Assembly (NCBI RefSeq): GCF_018141425.1
Contig: NZ_CP058561.1
Coordinates: forward strand, 868,001-932,000
Source of the DNA: Vallitalea guaymasensis
GTDB taxonomy: Bacteria > Bacillota > Clostridia > Lachnospirales > Vallitaleaceae
DNA length: 64,000 nt
Direction: 5' to 3'
In this document: positions 27,462 through 36,676 of the stretch, in pieces
Layout: each line of letters opens with the position of its first letter
How positions within the stretch are numbered: position 1 is the first letter of the stretch
Notes under the pieces: model-generated
Seen by the model: the letters and a program-made list of their open reading frames with translations, nothing else
Told to the model about the DNA's origin: nothing
Database searches by the model: none
Position numbers and translations under genes: made by a program

Positions 27462-28565
27462 CTATAATTTGCTCCAATCATATATTGTAGTATCCCACTT
27501 AAAACTTGCTGAAGGATCTACTGTATATACTTTTGTATCCATTGGCATTGTTTCATAGTATTTATACCAAGGATTCCATATTGAATAAGTGTTGTTAGTT
27601 TTATCATAACCTCTAAGCACTAATGCATGTCTAGCTCCTTCGTAATCTCCTCTTCCTTGGCATCCTATATACATTGGCTGAGAGTTGTCTATTTGTGATA
27701 CAACTGAACTAAGTGATAATGTATATGATCTCCTTCTTGGGTAAAGACCTTTCCTCTGTGCATATCTGATAAGTTGATAGTTAGTGATATACTCGTCTTC
27801 TAATTTTTCACTATTTGGATGATAATATTTCATTATATCTTTTGCGAATACATTAGTATGAGTCTTGTATCTAATTATTGCAGCTCCAGCAAAAGCTGAA
27901 CACCATGATTGTTGCCCTTGAGTCTCAGCTAAATCAAGAGATAGATTATTAGAAGATACACTATCCAAAGAGAATAATTGTCTTTTTGAAGTATGTAAAC
28001 CTTTAATAATATTTTTATCATTTTTTTCATTTATGTTTACTGTAATATTACTATAGTTTTCATTATTTATTGAGTAATTGTTAACCCTTCTACCTAGAGG
28101 GTCCTTTTTAATTGTAGTAATCTTATCGTTAATTACTGTTACTACATTTCCATTATTCATAGCTAATCTTGCAGGACTATTTGTTGTTGTTTTACCACTA
28201 ACACTTAAAAGTTCCTTTACTAAATAAGGAGATAATATACCTGTAATATTTCCATCTACTTCATACACTCTAAATGTATATTTAAGATGTCCTTTTTGAA
28301 ATACAGGAAAATAAAACACATCAAGATCGGATACATTTTCTTTTTCTATACTGAATACCTGTCCTATTGTAATATCTTCTAAACTAATTTCACCTTCATT
28401 GGATTTAGAGTTTAGGAAATTGTTAATATTATTATTAACATAATTATGTATATTCTGAGGGCACTCCTTAGTTAAAAGATATACACCCAAATCACTTGCA
28501 TTACTAACTATTGTAGTAGATATAACTAGACATGCTGCTAATAATAGACTTAAAATTTTTTTCAT
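27462..28565 (-). CDS. Staphopain-like secreted cysteine protease (papain clan, C47-like)
   Basis: Protein of 367 residues with a signal peptide (cut near VSNA, residue 23), a propeptide of about 180 residues, and a papain-fold domain. Catalytic residues are visible: Gln216/Gln218 and Cys222 (TQGQQSWCSAFA), His313 (GARHALVLRGY) and Asn331 (YSIWNPWYKYYETM). The IWNPW segment and the short mature domain (about 170 residues) resemble staphopains (peptidase family C47) more than C1 or C39 enzymes. It should be secreted as an inactive zymogen. The next gene encodes a small cytosolic protein. Confidence 0.75.
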   Translation of the reverse strand: MKKILSLLLAACLVISTTIVSNASDLGVYLLTKECPQNIHNYVNNNINNFLNSKSNEGEISLEDITIGQVFSIEKENVSDLDVFYFPVFQKGHLKYTFRVYEVDGNITGILSPYLVKELLSVSGKTTTNSPARLAMNNGNVVTVINDKITTIKKDPLGRRVNNYSINNENYSNITVNINEKNDKNIIKGLHTSKRQLFSLDSVSSNNLSLDLAETQGQQSWCSAFAGAAIIRYKTHTNVFAKDIMKYYHPNSEKLEDEYITNYQLIRYAQRKGLYPRRRSYTLSLSSVVSQIDNSQPMYIGCQGRGDYEGARHALVLRGYDKTNNTYSIWNPWYKYYETMPMDTKVYTVDPSASFKWDTTIYDWSKL

Positions 28566-28956
28566 TCATTCTTCCTCCCTATTCTAATTATTACTTTATA
28601 ATATAACCTACTTGTTGCCGGTTACATTTCAACTTAATATATATGTGAACATAATTTATGTTGATTCTTGTAACTTGAATGTATCTAGAAATGTCATTTT
28701 ACATTTATCTTCTATCACCCCTTTCATTAATACATTATACAATTAATTTTTTAAATAATTTGTAGATTTGTGTTAATAATGTATTATTTTTAATATTTTT
28801 AGTATAAATACTATTATTAATATACATTTTAATGTTAAATATAGTACTAACTTTAATATTATAATTTAATTATACATATTTTAAATATGTAATAATTTTC
28901 AATATTAAAATAAGTAATACTTACCTAAATGGTGGATTTTTATTATTAGATATTAA
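28566..28956. other. AT-rich intergenic region upstream of the protease
   Basis: About 390 bases with no gene. It contains the protease ribosome site (GGGAGGAAG) and presumably its promoter, which I could not place with confidence; 28740-28920 is over 85 percent A/T by eye with short poly-A/T and TAAT repeats but no clear dyad. Confidence 0.5.
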
Positions 28957-28978
28957 AAAACGCCCATCAGGGCGTTTT
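28957..28978 (-). terminator. Terminator of the RelA/SpoT-domain gene
   Basis: A 9-bp stem (28957-28965 with 28970-28978, ATCA-type loop) with A and T runs on its two sides, so it can work in both directions. It lies 40 bases after the stop codon of the leftward gene. Confidence 0.85.
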
Positions 28979-29018
28979 ATTGAGATAAGAATATGTTATA
29001 CTATACATTTCTATCATG

Positions 29019-30548
29019 TTATAACTTGAAAAGTTTCAAGGCTTTATCCGCTTCTATTAAAGATAGTGATTCTAATTCATGGGTATATCCTAAGATATCT
29101 TCACTAATTCCTATTATACTTGATTCCGTCTTAGCTTTTTTCAAGAATCTCTTTACTTTTGACATTTCAATTTTATAATCAAATATGGATAGAATCTTAA
29201 CCTGAAAATATTCCAGATATATTTCTTTATATTCTAACCAATCCTCATAGTTTTGAATGTTTTTACATATAAGTCCAACTATATACCTTAGTGTATGATT
29301 TATCTCCTCTATGCTTGTATCGTAAATGAACTTTATGGAATCAATCTTCTTAAAAGTATATACAATGGTTTCTAGTAAATCCTCTATCATTTCCTCTGCT
29401 TGTTTATCTTCAAATAACACATATAGTTTTGATAGACTTCTATTTTTACTGAACCTCTCCTTTATAAATTGGATGAATGTTTCAAAATCCTCAACATTAT
29501 TACCAAGCTCTATTTCAAATAATACTCTAAAGAAGATATTCCATTGAAAATCACTATTAATTGAAGCAATGATAGTTTCTCCCATAACTCTAGAGAATTC
29601 ATCTTCTAATTCTATTTCTCTTTCAAATACTATCTCATGAGTAAAATCAATCTCATTCTCACTTATATCATTGAGTCTTGAAAATGTTTTTACCAGTGTC
29701 TTATTATAATCGTCCAAGTTTTCTGCATGATTGGACCTGAAGATATATTTCATAATGGTATCACATGATTTTCTAAAATCCACAATAAAACCAATGCTAC
29801 TCTTTATCTTTATTGAAAAGATATCATAAATCATTTTTGCAAGAGTAGTTTCAATTTGATTTTTTCTAACTGATGGACTGATTGTATTTAGTTGTTTAAA
29901 TTGATCATCAATAATATGTAATTGCTTATCTATCATAGAAAGATTTTCGTTTATGGACCCCATGATATCTTTGAAAAAACTGTCCCATATGGTGTAATTA
30001 TTGTTTTTATATATTATCTTGTGTTCTATTTCCCCCCAAAACACATTAACAAGGGATTTTATTTGAAGTTCAAAATTAAATAATTCATCATCATATTCAT
30101 AGACCCCATCTATCCTATATATTTCAAAACCATTTTTTTGTTTTTGGGGCTGTGGTCCATCCAGTTCCAGTCTAATGTTTTTGTTAAGGGAGTTATAGTA
30201 ATATCCATCTGAGTGGCACATACTAAAACATCTCTTCAATATTTCATATATTTTATATTCGTCTTCAATGAATCTGCACTCTATTCTTATACCAATCAAG
30301 TCAGATAAATTGGATATAAATTCTTCTGGGGAATCATATTCCTTATAGGAATTATTTCTGATAATCTTTTCTTTTAAACTAGGAACTGATTTTACTCTTC
30401 TATTGATGTTCAAGTAACCATCGGTACTTACCTCTAATAATTCTTTTAGAAAAACTTTTATTTCATTTGATGCTATTTCCAAATCATCTGCTTTATCTTC
30501 TAAATAATTCGTCACATCATGTATAAATCCAAATAGCTTTAATTCCAT
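29019..30548 (-). CDS. RelA/SpoT synthetase-domain protein
   Basis: Protein of 509 residues. Residues about 35-185 form a RelA/SpoT-type nucleotidyltransferase domain: DLIGIRIECRFIEDEYKIYEIL near 85-105 and FELQIKSLVNVFWGEIEHKI near 158-178 match the metal-binding and EIQIRT/H motifs of ppGpp synthetases. The G-Y-x-S-L-H loop is replaced by NGFEIYRIDG, so activity may be altered. There is no HD hydrolase domain and no TGS/ACT regulatory domain. The C-terminal 320 residues are helical and unrecognised. Proteins of this design are annotated as GTP pyrophosphokinase in clostridia; alarmone synthesis is plausible but not assured. Confidence 0.75.
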   Translation of the reverse strand: MELKLFGFIHDVTNYLEDKADDLEIASNEIKVFLKELLEVSTDGYLNINRRVKSVPSLKEKIIRNNSYKEYDSPEEFISNLSDLIGIRIECRFIEDEYKIYEILKRCFSMCHSDGYYYNSLNKNIRLELDGPQPQKQKNGFEIYRIDGVYEYDDELFNFELQIKSLVNVFWGEIEHKIIYKNNNYTIWDSFFKDIMGSINENLSMIDKQLHIIDDQFKQLNTISPSVRKNQIETTLAKMIYDIFSIKIKSSIGFIVDFRKSCDTIMKYIFRSNHAENLDDYNKTLVKTFSRLNDISENEIDFTHEIVFEREIELEDEFSRVMGETIIASINSDFQWNIFFRVLFEIELGNNVEDFETFIQFIKERFSKNRSLSKLYVLFEDKQAEEMIEDLLETIVYTFKKIDSIKFIYDTSIEEINHTLRYIVGLICKNIQNYEDWLEYKEIYLEYFQVKILSIFDYKIEMSKVKRFLKKAKTESSIIGISEDILGYTHELESLSLIEADKALKLFKL

Positions 30549-30696
30549 AATTCCTCCTATGCATCACGAAGTGTATCTATTTTCTTGTAAATTAGTGTAG
30601 TCTTTCCCTATACTTTTATTATACAGTATAAACAATAAGTCAACCATATTTTTTTATATAAAATACTCAAAAGCAAAAAATTACCCATTTTTCCAT

Positions 30697-30724
30697 AAAA
30701 AAAGATGACCCGCTATGAGTCACC
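30697..30724 (-). terminator. Terminator after the PhzF remnant
   Basis: A 7-bp stem (30704-30710 with 30718-30724, with G-U pairs) followed leftward by seven T. Confidence 0.65.
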
Positions 30725-30764
30725 TTACCCTTTAAAATATATATTTTCTCATTTAATACTAAGA

Positions 30765-31436
30765 TTATATTATTAATTCTGATTGAAATACAGTAACTGC
30801 TTTATTTTCATCTTTTGAATCTTGGGTAAAAACATAATATCCATTACATTCTATGATTTCGCTCAACTGAGAGAGTGCATTATAATTGGGTTTCAGTTGA
30901 TTTAATATTGTGTTGCTCTTTATGCCTATCATAACTTTTGAGTGACCTGTTGAAACAATTTGAATAGGACAATTTTCCAATAGATCATTTTCATTAATTC
31001 CCAAAGCTGATAATAGAGTTTTCTTATTTTCATCTTCAATATACATACCAAATTCTATTTTTCCCTGTGTCATAACTATTTTATAATCATCATTTTTCTT
31101 GATTATATCAACTGGTAGAATCCCTGCTCCTGACTTTTGTTTAATTCATGTAGTATCAAGGTTATTTTCAACAGCCAATGCATAGTGTGCTGCTATAGTA
31201 GCATGCCCACATATTGGAACCTCCTTAGTAGGAGTAAAATAACGTATATAAACATTATAATCTGCTGTATCTGAAGAAAAAACAAAGGCTGTTTCAGAAT
31301 TGTTTAACTCTCTTGCTATTTTCTGCATATCGTTTTCAGTCAAACCATCTGCGTTAGTTATTACCCCAGCAGGATTACCTGTAAACTTATCTTTGGTAAA
31401 TGAATCTATTTGATATAAACGATATTTTTTCATCAA
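30765..31436 (-). pseudogene. Broken PhzF-family isomerase gene
   Basis: The first part encodes YQIDSFTKDKFTGNPAGV and a CGHATIAAHYAL segment, both typical of PhzF-like isomerases (the Glu of NNSETAFV is the usual acid-base residue). The reading frame is stopped by a single TGA about 97 codons in and then continues in the same frame with IKQKSGAGILPVDI and MTQGKIEF, again PhzF-like. It ends after KDENKAVTVFQSELII, well short of the family length of 260-300 and lacking the EDPVTGNA-type C-terminal signature. One nonsense mutation plus loss of the 3' end make a functional enzyme unlikely. Confidence 0.8.
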
Positions 31437-31597
31437 GTTTACCTCCTAAAATAATACAATATTGTACTAAAACATTACCCCTGGATTATATAGACTTAAT
31501 TACATATGTAATATATTATTTATTATAGCGTAATGGCAAAGCTGTACAAGTACGCACTTTTTTCTTAGTTACTTACTCTTAAGAAAGTGACCAGAGT

Positions 31598-32128
31598 TTA
31601 GAATCTTAATGAATCCAACTTAATTATTATTTCCTTCCATTCCTTAACAAGCAACCTATTGTAGTCTACTTCATTTGTATTCATATAATTTTCTAGATCT
31701 TTGTAGCATATTTTATGTTCTATCAATACTTCTTCTATCATTTTGTGTATCATCAAAATTTCAGAGTAATTAACGTCCTTTAAATCATCATGAAGTATTT
31801 CAACTAATCTATTATCAAATGTATTTTTCTTACCTGAAAAACCTGACATTCCATATGCTCTACATATCTCGTTGTATTGATCATACATTTCAAAACTAAG
31901 CTTATATATTTTTTTGTCCCGATCTTCTTGTATTTTGTCTTGTTCTAACAATCCAATGATTCCAAAATTATTTACTGCAAAACCCCATGATTCAATTACA
32001 ATATTAGAATCAACATAACTTTTCAACTTATAATATTTTGAACTTAATATTATTACCAATGCACTTAGAATAACTATAACAATAGATGAAATCTTATTTT
32101 TAGAAATATATTTAATCAATCTCAACAT
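31598..32128 (-). CDS. Membrane-anchored protein of unknown function
   Basis: Protein of about 176 residues with one N-terminal membrane helix (about residues 11-29, SSIVIVILSALVIILSS) and a mainly helical soluble part of about 145 residues outside or inside the membrane. No family is recognised. The start ending at 32128 follows AAGGGGG; a longer frame lacks such a site. The gene lies 130 bases downstream of a polytopic membrane protein on the same strand; the two may act together. No conserved catalytic motif is seen. Confidence 0.6.
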   Translation of the reverse strand: MLRLIKYISKNKISSIVIVILSALVIILSSKYYKLKSYVDSNIVIESWGFAVNNFGIIGLLEQDKIQEDRDKKIYKLSFEMYDQYNEICRAYGMSGFSGKKNTFDNRLVEILHDDLKDVNYSEILMIHKMIEEVLIEHKICYKDLENYMNTNEVDYNRLLVKEWKEIIIKLDSLRF

Positions 32129-32257
32129 TAAAACCCCCTTAAACCACATCATCACTTAAAATATTATCCTATATTAAATATATGCGTAAATTTACTATAA
32201 TCTAGATTATAGCATATTTCCCGATATATATTAACAAAATGATATTTCCTAGTAGTC

Positions 32258-33508
32258 TTAATGTACAACTTTCAAGAAATTCCTTAAGTAGTCTATAATT
32301 TTGTCCATCCTTTTCCCAGGGCGAAAGAAAGCAAATGGTAAACAAAGTATAATAGTCCCAACTACAAGAACCACTACTGGCGGTAGCGAATTCATCATGG
32401 CACTAAGTTTTTCTTCTCCAAAAATTAACATTGTAATTACCATAAAAATATAATCAACATCCAAAGCAAAGAAAGAACCAATGAGCCATTTTCCAATCAT
32501 AGCTATCTCATAACTTAAAAGCCACTTTAAAATCAATGCTGAATAGCCAAGAAAAATTACTAAGCTTACAATAGCTCCAATTGGCATACCATTGTCAAAA
32601 CAATGACCAATCGTAACCAGAAAAAACATACTAAACATATAAAGCAAATATTGAAAAGGTTTAAGGAAAAACATTTTAATTATTGTGTCAGCAGACTTTA
32701 TCTTCTTCTTATTATTATTTTTCTTATACCTCTTGTTCGATTTTTCTTCCTTTTGGTGTTTTTTATAGGAGTTTTTATAAGATGGATTCCTGAATACTTG
32801 ATAAGCCAATTTTAAAAATACCTTAGACATTTCCAAGAAAATAATATTAAGATATATACCAATACATACCAATGATCCTTGATAGATTGCATATAGAATA
32901 GGATAGATTCCATGTAATACAGTAATCTGTGTAATCAACAACAAAATATATTGTCCAAATAATACTATAAGAACAGCCACAGCAGCAATATATGTAGCTA
33001 ATTTTATAAATCGTGTATATATTTTATTAAGCTTTATTAGGAAGGGTCGTTGTTGAATTCCATCAATACATCTAAGTATATGAATCAATATAAGAAAAAT
33101 GCTAAAACCCATAGCTATAATTACCAAGTTAGTGTATTGTTGACAATCTCTGTCGTCCAGTGCTAATAATACAAATAGGTAAGGTATATTAGCCGCCACA
33201 AAGGACATGACCCCACTACCTATCGCTACTAATGGTTGTGTCTTATACCGCACAATAGGGATAAAATGAAGAAACAAAATTACCCAGTTACAAAGAATAA
33301 AAGTAGATAAAGATTTACGAATGTCTTCCCAAATAGGATCAATTAAAGTATTATCTTTGATTCCAACAATGATAACAATTGCAAATATGGTACTTAGCAA
33401 ACTCATTAAAAAATAGAAAACGATTTGACTTTCTACATTATATTCAATTTCTAATACATTTCCTTTAGATACTTTACTATGTACTTTATTAGTAATTTTT
33501 TTAAGCAT
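32258..33508 (-). CDS. Polytopic membrane protein of unknown function
   Basis: Protein of 416 residues with about ten hydrophobic helices and a strongly basic internal loop of lysines (about residues 247-270) that should lie in the cytosol between the two halves. The N-terminus begins with a soluble basic stretch of 25 residues. I see no transporter or enzyme signature; glycine-proline motifs near the end (LPPVVVLVVGTIILCLPFAF) are ordinary. A transporter or envelope protein is possible, but nothing in the sequence decides it. Confidence 0.6.
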   Translation of the reverse strand: MLKKITNKVHSKVSKGNVLEIEYNVESQIVFYFLMSLLSTIFAIVIIVGIKDNTLIDPIWEDIRKSLSTFILCNWVILFLHFIPIVRYKTQPLVAIGSGVMSFVAANIPYLFVLLALDDRDCQQYTNLVIIAMGFSIFLILIHILRCIDGIQQRPFLIKLNKIYTRFIKLATYIAAVAVLIVLFGQYILLLITQITVLHGIYPILYAIYQGSLVCIGIYLNIIFLEMSKVFLKLAYQVFRNPSYKNSYKKHQKEEKSNKRYKKNNNKKKIKSADTIIKMFFLKPFQYLLYMFSMFFLVTIGHCFDNGMPIGAIVSLVIFLGYSALILKWLLSYEIAMIGKWLIGSFFALDVDYIFMVITMLIFGEEKLSAMMNSLPPVVVLVVGTIILCLPFAFFRPGKRMDKIIDYLRNFLKVVH

Positions 33509-33607
33509 ATGAAACCTCCAGTTATTGTGAATTTTCCATATTTTATCATAAATTCAAGTTTTAGTAAATAAAAAAATCTTCGTTTAATCTATCTGGTTAA
33601 GTATTAA

Positions 33608-33649
33608 AAGAAATAGGTATCTGATTAATCCAATCAAATCCTATTTCTT
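33608..33649 (-). terminator. Terminator after the MBL hydrolase gene
   Basis: AAGAAATAGG (33608-33617) pairs with 33640-33649 with further internal pairing (TGATT/AATCA); leftward RNA continues TTTTAAT. It begins 8 bases past the stop codon. Confidence 0.65.
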
Positions 33650-33656
33650 CGTCTTC

Positions 33657-34376
33657 TCACACTTCTACCATATTATCTTTTTTATTTTTGTAAATGTTCT
33701 TTTTAAGTTTTTCTATTCCAAAAATTTCTCCATGTGCTGGATATATATTCTTGACATTTTCCTTAATAAGCTTCTCCCAGCTTTGATAGTATTGTTTTAA
33801 ATCAGTAATAAAAATGACACAATATCTTGTTCCCATAAAATTCATCATATTTGCAGCTGCATCACCTACAATACAAATCCCATCATCCAGTAGTAGTGAA
33901 ATTGAATCAACTGTATGCCCTGGTGTATAAATAATTTTACCGGGAATATCTATTCCAATTTCTCTTAATGTAGTATCCTCATTAATTATAATATCATTAT
34001 TGTCTACTCTATAAGCTGGAAAAGCAAAGTCCCATTCTTTATTTAACTTCTTAAATATTTTTATCATCATATTTACTCTACGGTTAATATATCCGCAGCC
34101 AGAAGGCATATCGTTTTTTCCCTTTGCAACAAGAGTTACACATTTTTCATGCATAATAATTTTACAAGATTTATTACAAGTCTTAATTTCATTTATTAGA
34201 CCTGCATGGTCATCATGGTGATGGGTCAATAAGATATAATCAATATCTTTGATGCTAATATTTAGATTTGACAAATTCCTGTAAAACAATGCTTTATCTT
34301 TTTGATAGCCTGTATCTATGAGTAAATATTTATTCTTAACAGGAATTAGATAACACATTGTTGCACTTAATTTCAA
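33657..34376 (-). CDS. MBL-fold metallo-hydrolase
   Basis: Protein of 239 residues with the zinc-binding motif THHHDDH (His52, His54, Asp56, His57), preceded by LLIDTGY and followed by GHTVDSI (third His region), GDAA (Asp) and a C-terminal PAHGEIF. This is the full set of a metallo-beta-lactamase-fold hydrolase, closest in layout to hydroxyacylglutathione-hydrolase or lactonase types. The start is uncertain: the frame opens with TTG (34376), and the first ATG is six codons later; a GGGGGAG site lies further upstream. Its promoter carries two MarR-type dyads. Confidence 0.85.
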   Translation of the reverse strand: MKLSATMCYLIPVKNKYLLIDTGYQKDKALFYRNLSNLNISIKDIDYILLTHHHDDHAGLINEIKTCNKSCKIIMHEKCVTLVAKGKNDMPSGCGYINRRVNMMIKIFKKLNKEWDFAFPAYRVDNNDIIINEDTTLREIGIDIPGKIIYTPGHTVDSISLLLDDGICIVGDAAANMMNFMGTRYCVIFITDLKQYYQSWEKLIKENVKNIYPAHGEIFGIEKLKKNIYKNKKDNMVEV

Positions 34377-34465
34377 TTTGATTATTTCTATAATTTCTCC
34401 CCCTTTCTATTTGGATATTTAGATAATCACATTACTTTAAAATCTTACAGTTTTATCCATTAATG

Positions 34466-34525
34466 TTTTAGCAACTAAAATATATCATGAGTATAAAAAT
34501 TTGTCAATATTCTTTAGCTACTAAA
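34466..34525 (-). promoter_or_regulatory. MBL-hydrolase promoter with two MarR-type operators
   Basis: Leftward promoter TTGACA (34502-34507), 17-base spacer, TATATT (34479-34484). Two similar palindromes flank it: TTTTAG-N3-CTAAAA (34466-34480) over the -10 and start, and TTTAG-N3-CTAAA (34513-34525) upstream of the -35. Pairs like this are typical of MarR-family control; no MarR gene is in the window. Confidence 0.65.
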
Positions 34526-34595
34526 ATATTTTTATGTTCCTAAGTATTGAAAATGCTAACAAGCACTTAAATAAAAATTCAAGTGCTCACACTGG

Positions 34596-35582
34596 TCATG
34601 CCTTTTTGAATATTGGCTCAATATATTCCTTTATAAATTCTATCCTATCTTTTACATTTTGCCTAAAAAAAGCAACAATAGAAACTACTATTTTTTCCTT
34701 TGCATTAAAATAAATTACATTTCCTCCGTCTCCTATAGCTGCACAGGTATGTTCTTTTTCATCAATAACCCACCATAAATATCCATATGCAAGATTGATT
34801 TTTCCCCATCGGCTATGTTCCTTTATACTCTCGTCTATCCAGCTTGTGGATACAATCTGTTTTTCATTCCACATTCCACCAGCTAAGTATAATTGACCTA
34901 TTTTTGCCATGTCTATAGCAGAAAGCGTAAGCCCCCATCCTCCTGCATTTACTCCAGCCCCGTCCGCAACCCATCCGCTGATATTTTTAGATTTATTAAA
35001 TTCCAGTTGTTCCTCTTTACTATGAAAAATCACATTACTTTCGACAGTAATTCCTAATGGTGAGAATAAATTTTCTCTTGCAAAATCTAACACAGATTGC
35101 CCAGTTGCTTTTACAAGTATCCCTGACAAAATATCTGGTCCTATGAGGGGAGTGTATTTAAATTCTCCTATCTGTCCCCTGCCCCCTAATAAATCAAGTG
35201 TAAATTTCACCCAATCATCACTGGTAAAATACTTTATGTAGGGTACAACCACCTTATATTTATACGGAGCTGTCATTGTCAGCAAATTCTTAAGTGTAAC
35301 ATTCTGTATTGTTTTTTCTCTTTTCTTGACTATATAATCTGGGAAAAAATCCAATACCTTTTGGTTGATACTTTTGATATATCCTTTATCTACTGCAATA
35401 CCTATCAATATGGAAATAATACTTTTTGTTACTGAATAGACATGGATTCGACTAGTATCATTACATTCATTAAAGTAATTTTCATATACTGTTTTACCGT
35501 CTTTTAATACAACCATACCTGTAATATTGCTATAATCATTATTTATTTTATTTTCCAACTCTGTGATTTTTTCTTGATTCAT
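34596..35582 (-). CDS. Serine hydrolase (beta-lactamase-related, cytosolic)
   Basis: Protein of 328 residues of the beta-lactamase/DD-peptidase fold without a signal peptide. The nucleophile motif is Ser50-Val-Thr-Lys53 (VYSVTKSI). The second box is altered: FKYTPLIGPDILSG holds Tyr-Thr-Pro where Tyr-Ser-Asn is common. Near the end AIGDGGNVIYFN takes the place of the KTG box. Such serine hydrolases are often esterases or act on small amides. It lies after the MBL gene's promoter region and before a MerR regulator gene on the same strand. Confidence 0.82.
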   Translation of the reverse strand: MNQEKITELENKINNDYSNITGMVVLKDGKTVYENYFNECNDTSRIHVYSVTKSIISILIGIAVDKGYIKSINQKVLDFFPDYIVKKREKTIQNVTLKNLLTMTAPYKYKVVVPYIKYFTSDDWVKFTLDLLGGRGQIGEFKYTPLIGPDILSGILVKATGQSVLDFARENLFSPLGITVESNVIFHSKEEQLEFNKSKNISGWVADGAGVNAGGWGLTLSAIDMAKIGQLYLAGGMWNEKQIVSTSWIDESIKEHSRWGKINLAYGYLWWVIDEKEHTCAAIGDGGNVIYFNAKEKIVVSIVAFFRQNVKDRIEFIKEYIEPIFKKA

Positions 35583-35657
35583 ATAATTTCTCCTTTATCA
35601 TTTACTGTCTTTTTAGCTTACTGATCTTTTCTTATTTCATATGCTAATATGATAGTT

Positions 35658-36482
35658 TTACACTTTCTTTTTGACAGGATAATAAATTTCAGTTATAAGC
35701 TCACTCTCTTTTTGAACTTGAGAAGGGTCGGTTACATATACTTCGTAGAGGGCATTGTTAGATTCATAACCTTCCCTTTCTGCCCATTCACGCTGCTTAG
35801 TATATATAGAAGAAAGGTTTGAATAAGAACCATGCAACACTGTTTTTATACATAGTCCTGGGTGAAAATCTCTTGTACCTGTAACATACTCTTTTATGGG
35901 AATAGCAAATTCAGTATCTAAACCGAATGGACTAAATTCTGCACTGTGAAAAAGTACCATTGGTGGAGCAAGTATTGTTAATTTCTCGTCTTGGATTTTA
36001 TTGAATAATTTCGTAAAATTATTACCATATTCTTCAGCAAATTCCTGTTCATGAACCATTTTTCGATAATAAAGAAGATACATCTTTGGTACTTCTACAA
36101 GTTGAACATCAATACTTTCCAGATATGACATAATTGATTTGCCTTGTTTCAAATTCAATATATCATTATTTAATTGGTTTAGACTTTTTTTAGATTCCTG
36201 TACTTGTTTTTCAATTTCTTTCTTCTTTTTGGTAAGTGCCAAGTAAAGCTTTTCGTCCAGTAATTCTTCTGATTTTAGGATTGTTTTTATTTCCTCCAAC
36301 GAAAACTTGTATGATTTTAAGCGATTGATAAATAGCATAGTTTCTAATTGTTCAACAGAATAATATCTATAACCATTCTCAGGGTTAATCTCAGCAGGTA
36401 GAATTAGCCCTATCTCTGCATAATAACGAAGCGTCTTTGTAGATACTTTACATATATTTGAAAACTCTCCAATAGATAACAT
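35658..36482 (-). CDS. MerR-family regulator with GyrI-like effector domain
   Basis: Regulator of 274 residues. An N-terminal MerR helix-turn-helix (IGEFSNICKVSTKTLRYYAEIGLILP...NGYRYYSVEQL) is followed by a coiled-coil of about 40 residues and a C-terminal GyrI/BmrR-type ligand-binding domain (about 120-274; FAIPIKEYVTG, EVYVTDPSQVQKES). Members of this type sense bulky hydrophobic drugs and activate efflux or detoxification genes. It is next to the serine hydrolase gene, which may be its target. Its own promoter has the 19-base spacer typical of MerR-activated genes. Confidence 0.88.
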   Translation of the reverse strand: MLSIGEFSNICKVSTKTLRYYAEIGLILPAEINPENGYRYYSVEQLETMLFINRLKSYKFSLEEIKTILKSEELLDEKLYLALTKKKKEIEKQVQESKKSLNQLNNDILNLKQGKSIMSYLESIDVQLVEVPKMYLLYYRKMVHEQEFAEEYGNNFTKLFNKIQDEKLTILAPPMVLFHSAEFSPFGLDTEFAIPIKEYVTGTRDFHPGLCIKTVLHGSYSNLSSIYTKQREWAEREGYESNNALYEVYVTDPSQVQKESELITEIYYPVKKKV

Positions 36483-36522
36483 AGATTATCCTCCTTTCAG
36501 CATATCCTGCATGTTTACCTAT

Positions 36523-36553
36523 ATCTTACACCTTGCCCTAAGGGTAAAGTCAA
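36523..36553 (-). promoter_or_regulatory. MerR-type promoter with 19-base spacer
   Basis: Leftward -35 TTGACT (36548-36553) and -10 TAAGAT (36523-36528) are 19 bases apart. The spacer holds a partial dyad (TTAC...CCTT/AAGG...GTAA). Overlong spacing with a centred dyad is the mark of a MerR-controlled promoter, here 40 bases before the regulator gene itself. Confidence 0.65.
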
Positions 36554-36586
36554 GTCAGTACAATGTACAATTTTTAATTATATGTA

Positions 36587-36627
36587 AAAAGGCAGGATTT
36601 AATCAGTACAATTAAATCCTGCCTTTT
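36587..36627 (-). terminator. Strong bidirectional terminator
   Basis: A perfect 17-bp stem (36587-36603 with 36611-36627, 7-base loop) flanked by A and T runs, between the HAD gene end and the MerR promoter. Confidence 0.85.
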
Positions 36628-36676
36628 ATTTATACCATATCTACTTTTATTAGGTACACAGACAATGCAAATTCAT

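Noticed and set aside
31137..31148. The in-frame TGA in the PhzF gene as a selenocysteine codon
   Set aside because: PhzF enzymes have no selenocysteine at this place, no SECIS-like hairpin follows, and the gene also lacks its C-terminus.
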